A stretch of 64,000 nt of DNA from an uncultured Prevotellaceae bacterium (GTDB lineage: Bacteria > Bacteroidota > Bacteroidia > Bacteroidales > Bacteroidaceae). The notes below the pieces were generated by a model. That model made no database searches, was not told the DNA's origin, and saw nothing but the letters and a program-made list of their open reading frames with translations. The DNA is taken from positions 1-64,000 of the forward strand of contig ONDH01000003.1 of assembly GCA_900316505.1 (NCBI GenBank), read 5' to 3'. This document shows positions 60,805 through 64,000 of the stretch, piece after piece. A program made the translations under genes and the position numbers. Every line of letters begins with the position of its first letter. Position 1 is the first letter of the stretch.

Positions 60805-60873
60805 GCAGAGGTAATTACGGCAGCGAGGGAGAGGTAATGACGGGAACGGCGCAGAGGTAATGACGGAAGCGGA
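60805..60873. repeat. Tandem array of three 23-bp units in the DUF5675 leader
   Basis: Units at 60805-60827, 60828-60850 and 60851-60873 share GCAGAGGTAATGACGG followed by a variable AAGCG-like end. Degenerate units appear to flank them on both sides (60782 and 60874). Confidence 0.75.
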
Positions 60874-60962
60874 GGAGAGGAGAGTGAGGATTTGAATGTG
60901 CCTCAATAACTAAATTGGAAAATAAATCGTACATTGTAATTTGTCAAATTGTAAATGAAATT

Positions 60963-61424
60963 ATGGTTATCAGATTGAAGAGATATTATGGGGACAACCA
61001 CGTGACGAAGAGTCGGATGGAGGTTGTGATGGAGGGCGAGACGGCACCAAGGTTGGTGTGTGAGGCTCGTGAACCGAGATTCAAGGAATACACGGAGGTG
61101 TTTGAGGGTGCGGCGAAGTATTGTCTGCCGGTGGGCAAGTGGCAGTTGAGGGTGGGCGGAAGCCCGTACTCGCCAATGGGGCTGAGGGTGGCGAAGTGCC
61201 CCGGACACAGGCAGGTGTATATCGGTCACAACTGGATGAGGCAGTGGGAGGTGGGGCGTGTCCTCATCGGCTACCCGACGGAGGCGGAACTGCCTGAGGA
61301 GGTGGAAATAGAGAACGGCGAGGAGTGCTGCAGGGAGTTGGAAAAGCTGGTGTATGAGGCGTTTGGAAATGGGGAGGAAATGTGGTTGGAAATTGACAAT
61401 ATAGCAGTTGCAACGACTATATAA
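60963..61424 (+). CDS. DUF5675-family protein
   Basis: The 153-residue product starts RLKRYYGDNHVTKSRMEV and has AREPRFKEYTEVFEGAAKYC, LPVGKWQLRVG and a KCPGHRQVYIGHNWM core, the pattern of DUF5675, often found in phage or island cassettes near amidase and HU genes. A role like that of a cell-wall-active phage protein is possible but unproven. The ATG at 60963 is chosen; the frame is open 16 codons upstream without support. Confidence 0.85.
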   Translation: MVIRLKRYYGDNHVTKSRMEVVMEGETAPRLVCEAREPRFKEYTEVFEGAAKYCLPVGKWQLRVGGSPYSPMGLRVAKCPGHRQVYIGHNWMRQWEVGRVLIGYPTEAELPEEVEIENGEECCRELEKLVYEAFGNGEEMWLEIDNIAVATTI

Positions 61425-61475
61425 GTGATTGAAAGATGATTGTTTAACAAGTAAAAAAGAAAGGAGAAACGAATT

Positions 61476-61910
61476 ATGGGACTTCAGTATCGTAAGGCAA
61501 AGGTGAAACTGACTTATCTTGAGGGCAAGCCAGAGGTGTACAAGCTGCAGCAGCTGACTTATCCTGCTGTGACGGACACGCAGCTGATTGCGGAAATCAG
61601 CCAGTCGCAGGGTGTGAACTCTTCGCAGACGAAGGCGGTGGTGGACGCGCTGCTCAACCGTCTGGTGCACTACATGGAGATTGGTCACGGTGTCTCCCTC
61701 GGCAAGTTCGGCTCGTTCAAGCCTGTGTTCACTTCGAAGACGGCAAAGACTGCTGAGGAGGCGGACGAGGACACCATCAAGGTGAAGAAAATCATGTTCT
61801 ATCCTGGCGGCTCATTCAAGGAGATGCTCAAGAACCTCTCTGTGGGCGCGGCTGCCGAGAAGACTTGGGACGACGGCACTTATACGCCGAAGCCAACTCC
61901 AGAGCCTTAG
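61476..61910 (+). CDS. HU-family DNA-binding protein (Bacteroidota type)
   Basis: The 144-residue product has the HU-like fold: helical DTQLIAEISQSQGVNSSQTK and AVVDALLNRLVHYMEIGHGV, then SLGKFGSFKPVF, the conserved strand pair before the DNA-binding arm. A Pro-rich tail ends it. It lies 51 bp after DUF5675. In Bacteroidota such HU-like genes recur beside primase genes of mobile islands. Confidence 0.88.
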   Translation: MGLQYRKAKVKLTYLEGKPEVYKLQQLTYPAVTDTQLIAEISQSQGVNSSQTKAVVDALLNRLVHYMEIGHGVSLGKFGSFKPVFTSKTAKTAEEADEDTIKVKKIMFYPGGSFKEMLKNLSVGAAAEKTWDDGTYTPKPTPEP

Positions 61911-61912
61911 GC

Positions 61913-61937
61913 AGTTGACAATTGACAGTTGACAGTT
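61913..61937. repeat. TTGACAATTGACAGTTGACAG repeat after the HU gene
   Basis: Three units of the TTGACA family begin 3 bp after the HU stop codon. Confidence 0.8.
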
Positions 61938-61963
61938 TGGTAAAGCCTGATGAAAATCATGAA

Positions 61964-61992
61964 AAAAGACCCTCAGTGATGGGGGTCTTTTA
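61964..61992 (+). terminator. Terminator of the DUF5675-HU unit
   Basis: A 9-bp stem AAAAGACCC/GGGTCTTTT with loop TCAGTGATGG lies 54 bp after the HU stop. Confidence 0.8.
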
Positions 61993-62007
61993 GTGTTTCA
62001 GTGCTAC

Positions 62008-62093
62008 AATTGACAGTTGACAGTTGGGCTTACGCGATGCTTACATCCCGCATGGTAACTGTCAATTGTCAACTTTCACCTGTCAACTTCAAT
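62008..62093. repeat. Composite repeat at the right edge of the island, minus orientation
   Basis: Plus strand: CAATTGACAGTTGACAGTTG, then GGCTTACGCGATGCTTACAT, CCCGCATGG, and AACTGTCAATTGTCAACTTT. It is the inverse of the copies at 46640 and 50606 and reaches the purM stop codon at 62089. Confidence 0.8.
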
Positions 62094-63333
62094 AGTTGAA
62101 TTCTCCGAATTCGCTCTTGATGGTGAGTGATTTCTTGCCTTCCTCGATGTGGCCAACAATCTGGGCGTCAATGTTGAAGGACTTGCTGATGGCAATGACC
62201 TTGTCGGCATTTTCGGGGGAGAGATAGACTTCGAGACGGTGTCCCATGTTGAACACCTTGTACATCTCTGCCCAGTCGGTGCCTGACTCTTTGGCGATGG
62301 CCTTGAAGAGGGGAGGAACGGGGAACATGTTGTCCTTGATGACGCGGCAATTGTCGCCCACGAAGTGCAGCACCTTCGTCTGTGCGCCGCCTGTGCAGTG
62401 AACCATTCCGTGGATGTCCTGACGCATCTCGTCGAGGAGCTTCTTCACCACAGGAGCATAGGTGCGGGTGGGGGAGAGGACGAGTTTGCCGGCATTGACG
62501 GGTGCGCCCTCCACGGGGTCGGTGAGCTTGTAGGAACCCGAATAGACGAGTTCGTCAGGCACTGCTTTGTCGTAAGATTCGGGGTATTTCTCTGCCAGAT
62601 ATTTGGCAAAGACATCGTGACGTGCGGAGGTGAGTCCGTTGCTACCCATACCGCCATTGTATTCCTTTTCGTAAGTGGCTTGTCCACAAGATGATAAGCC
62701 TACAATCACATCGCCCGGACGGATGTTGGCGTTGTTGATGACATCGCTGCGCTTCATGCGGCAGGTGACGGTGCTATCGACAATGATGGTGCGCACGAGG
62801 TCGCCCACGTCGGCTGTCTCACCGCCCGTTGCATAGATGCCGATGCCCATCTTGCGCATTTCGGCAAGGAGTTCGTCGGTGCCGTTGATGATGGCAGAGA
62901 TGACTTCGCCGGGGATGAGCATCTTGTTGCGCCCGATGGTGCTGGAAACGAGGATGTTGTCCACTGCACCCACGCAGAGGAGGTCGTCGGTGTTCATGAT
63001 GAGCGCATCCTGTGCGATGCCCTTCCACACGGAGAGGTCGCCCGTCTCCTTCCAGTACATGTAAGCCAGCGAGGACTTGGTGCCAGCGCCATCGGCGTGC
63101 ATGATGTTGCAGTATTCGGGGTCGCCTCCGAGGATGTCGGGGATGATTTTGCAGAATGCCTGAGGGAAAATGCCCTTGTCGATGTTTTTGATGGCATTAT
63201 GTACATCTTCTTTCGCGGCACTCACACCGCGCATCATGTATCTTTGGTTGGCTTCGCCTTCCTTTTTCACGACTCGGCCAAACGAACGAGTTTGTTGGCT
63301 CTCGCTGTTCAATCGGTTGTTGTCAATCGTCAT
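62089..63333 (-). CDS. purM: Phosphoribosylformylglycinamidine cyclo-ligase (AIR synthase)
   Basis: Fifth step of purine synthesis: FGAM + ATP to AIR. The 414-residue product is the Bacteroidota PurM type: RGVSAAKEDVHNAIKN, MHADGAGTKSSLAYMYW, NTDDLLCVGAVDNI and MVHCTGGAQTKVLHF. The first 31 residues (MTIDNNRLNSESQQTRSFGR and on) are not part of the usual start, which lies near Met32-Met33; the -7 box at 63374-63381 puts ATG 63333 in the mRNA, so the longer form is given. As I recall, purM and prfA are neighbours in Bacteroides; here the island lies between them. Confidence 0.93.
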   Translation of the reverse strand: MTIDNNRLNSESQQTRSFGRVVKKEGEANQRYMMRGVSAAKEDVHNAIKNIDKGIFPQAFCKIIPDILGGDPEYCNIMHADGAGTKSSLAYMYWKETGDLSVWKGIAQDALIMNTDDLLCVGAVDNILVSSTIGRNKMLIPGEVISAIINGTDELLAEMRKMGIGIYATGGETADVGDLVRTIIVDSTVTCRMKRSDVINNANIRPGDVIVGLSSCGQATYEKEYNGGMGSNGLTSARHDVFAKYLAEKYPESYDKAVPDELVYSGSYKLTDPVEGAPVNAGKLVLSPTRTYAPVVKKLLDEMRQDIHGMVHCTGGAQTKVLHFVGDNCRVIKDNMFPVPPLFKAIAKESGTDWAEMYKVFNMGHRLEVYLSPENADKVIAISKSFNIDAQIVGHIEEGKKSLTIKSEFGEFNY

Positions 63334-63373
63334 TTTTGTAGTCTTTTTTTATCTATTTGTTTGTTTTATGGTG

Positions 63374-63381
63374 CAAAGGTA
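63374..63381 (-). promoter_or_regulatory. -7 box of purM
   Basis: TACCTTTG on the minus strand, 40 bp before ATG 63333. Confidence 0.6.
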
Positions 63382-63424
63382 GTGAAAAATTGGGAGAAAT
63401 TATCTCTATGTCGAAAATCTTTAC

Positions 63425-63432
63425 TAAATTTG
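63425..63432 (+). promoter_or_regulatory. -7 box of lpxD
   Basis: TAAATTTG, 30 bp before the lpxD ATG at 63463. With the purM box it forms a divergent promoter pair 43 bp apart. Confidence 0.6.
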
Positions 63433-63462
63433 CAAACATATTACGTACTAAAAGAACAATAA

Positions 63463-64000
63463 ATGGTTTTTACTGCACAACAAATAGCAGGTTATACAGG
63501 TGGAACTGTTGAGGGTGATCCCAATGCGACGATTGGCACTTTCGCGAAGATTGAAGAAGGTGTTGAAGGTGCCCTCTCTTTTCTGGCTAATCCCCAATAC
63601 GAAGAATACATTTACGAGACAAAGTCCAGCGTGGTGCTTGTGAACAAGGACTTCCAGCCCGCTCGGGAGGTGAAGGCGACACTGGTGCGCGTGGACAATG
63701 CATACGAATCGGTGGCAAAGCTCCTGCAGCTGTATCAGAGCATGCAGCAGAAGCGTGTGGGCATCGACTCATTGGCATTCATCGACAAGACAGCCAAGAT
63801 TGGCAAGGACTGCTACATCGGTCCTTTCGTGGCGATTGGCGCGAATGTGGAGATTGGTGACGGCGTGGTGATTCATCCGCATGCCACGATAGGCCCTAAC
63901 TCAAAGGTGGGCAACAACACGGAGATTTACAGCAATGCGGTCATCTATCACGGTTGCATCGTGGGCAGCAACTGCATCCTGCATGCCGGTTGCGTGATTG
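63463..64000 (+). CDS. lpxD: UDP-3-O-acylglucosamine N-acyltransferase LpxD, cut by the window end
   Basis: Third enzyme of lipid A synthesis, adding the N-linked hydroxyacyl chain to UDP-3-O-acylglucosamine. The first 179 residues are present: MVFTAQQIAGYTGGTVEGDP, SFLANPQYEEYIYETKSSVV (the uridine-binding N-terminal domain), then the hexapeptide repeats of the left-handed beta helix (AKIGKDCYIGPFVAIGANVE, ATIGPNSKVG). The C-terminal half lies beyond the window. Confidence 0.94.
   Translation, partial: MVFTAQQIAGYTGGTVEGDPNATIGTFAKIEEGVEGALSFLANPQYEEYIYETKSSVVLVNKDFQPAREVKATLVRVDNAYESVAKLLQLYQSMQQKRVGIDSLAFIDKTAKIGKDCYIGPFVAIGANVEIGDGVVIHPHATIGPNSKVGNNTEIYSNAVIYHGCIVGSNCILHAGCVI

Larger units (their letters stand above)
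60399..60962. other. Repeat-filled intergenic region between the restriction-modification operon and DUF5675
   Basis: No real gene is seen in about 560 bases. In order they hold a MITE-like inverted repeat (60462-60605), a TTGACAGTTGACAG repeat (60611-60648), a promoter (60762), and a 23-bp tandem array (60805-60873). Open frames that cross it on the minus strand are translations of the repeats. Confidence 0.65.

Noticed and set aside
60427-60906. 159-codon open frame on the minus strand
   Set aside because: It translates the MITE-like element, the TTGACAG repeat and the 23-bp array; no domain, start signal or family is seen.

Overview
The window looks like a chromosomal segment of a Bacteroidota bacterium, most likely a Prevotella-like member of the Bacteroidales. 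The reasons are the many promoters with a TAnnTTTG -7 box (some with a TTTG -33 box 19-20 bp upstream), a PorQ-type type IX secretion protein, a carboxypeptidase-like-plug outer-membrane barrel, a carboxynorspermidine decarboxylase, and Bacteroidales-typical gene runs such as parA-parB-DUF5683-mltD-spoT and porQ-cmk-ispH. The species cannot be named from the sequence alone.

Layout. 0-10.5 kb: 3' end of a 5S rRNA, a DUF488-YraN fusion, gyrA with a TPR lipoprotein-like partner, a PBP1A-kdsB pair, a carboxymuconolactone decarboxylase-like protein and a HAD phosphatase. 10.5-13.6 kb: a small accessory patch with a 23-bp tandem repeat array, a macro-like/YopX-like protein coupled to a nuclease-like protein, and a decayed DUF4236 fragment. 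13.6-21 kb: UvrD/PcrA helicase with nspC, a large outer-membrane barrel with a glycine-rich tail, and two tandem tRNA-Asp genes. 21-28 kb: an envelope operon (two SurA-like chaperones, an OstA/LptA-like protein, a small membrane protein) ending in mutL. 28-30 kb: OmpA and a tRNA-Pro/tRNA-Val pair. 30-44.4 kb: a very compact run of 14 genes on one strand (chromosome partitioning, murein transglycosylase, Rel/SpoT, DUF1573, MeaB, PorQ, Cmk, IspH, three sugar-modification genes, a divergent PfkA). 44.5-50.5 kb: an alpha/beta hydrolase, an HD phosphohydrolase, and a prfA-DUF4153-pyrF operon.

50.6-62.1 kb is an accessory island lying between prfA and purM. It holds a YoeB-type toxin-antitoxin pair, a primase-helicase of the VirE/BT4734 kind with small partners, a tight five-gene operon (two 5-methylcytosine methyltransferases, an HNH nuclease and two unrecognised proteins), and a DUF5675-HU pair. 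Inverted copies of one composite repeat lie at its two edges. The window closes with purM and the start of lpxD.

The most notable observations are: (1) the five-gene restriction-modification operon with two unrecognised, tightly coupled genes; (2) three intergenic arrays of different sequence that all have a 23-bp period; (3) a family of TGTCAA-type repeats that has entered the reading frames of nspC and a DegT aminotransferase, plus a second repeat shared between the primase gene and a MITE-like inverted repeat; (4) a phosphofructokinase with several replaced active-site residues; (5) the macro-like/nuclease gene pair. All calls are from reading the sequence and from memory of protein families; no database search was run.
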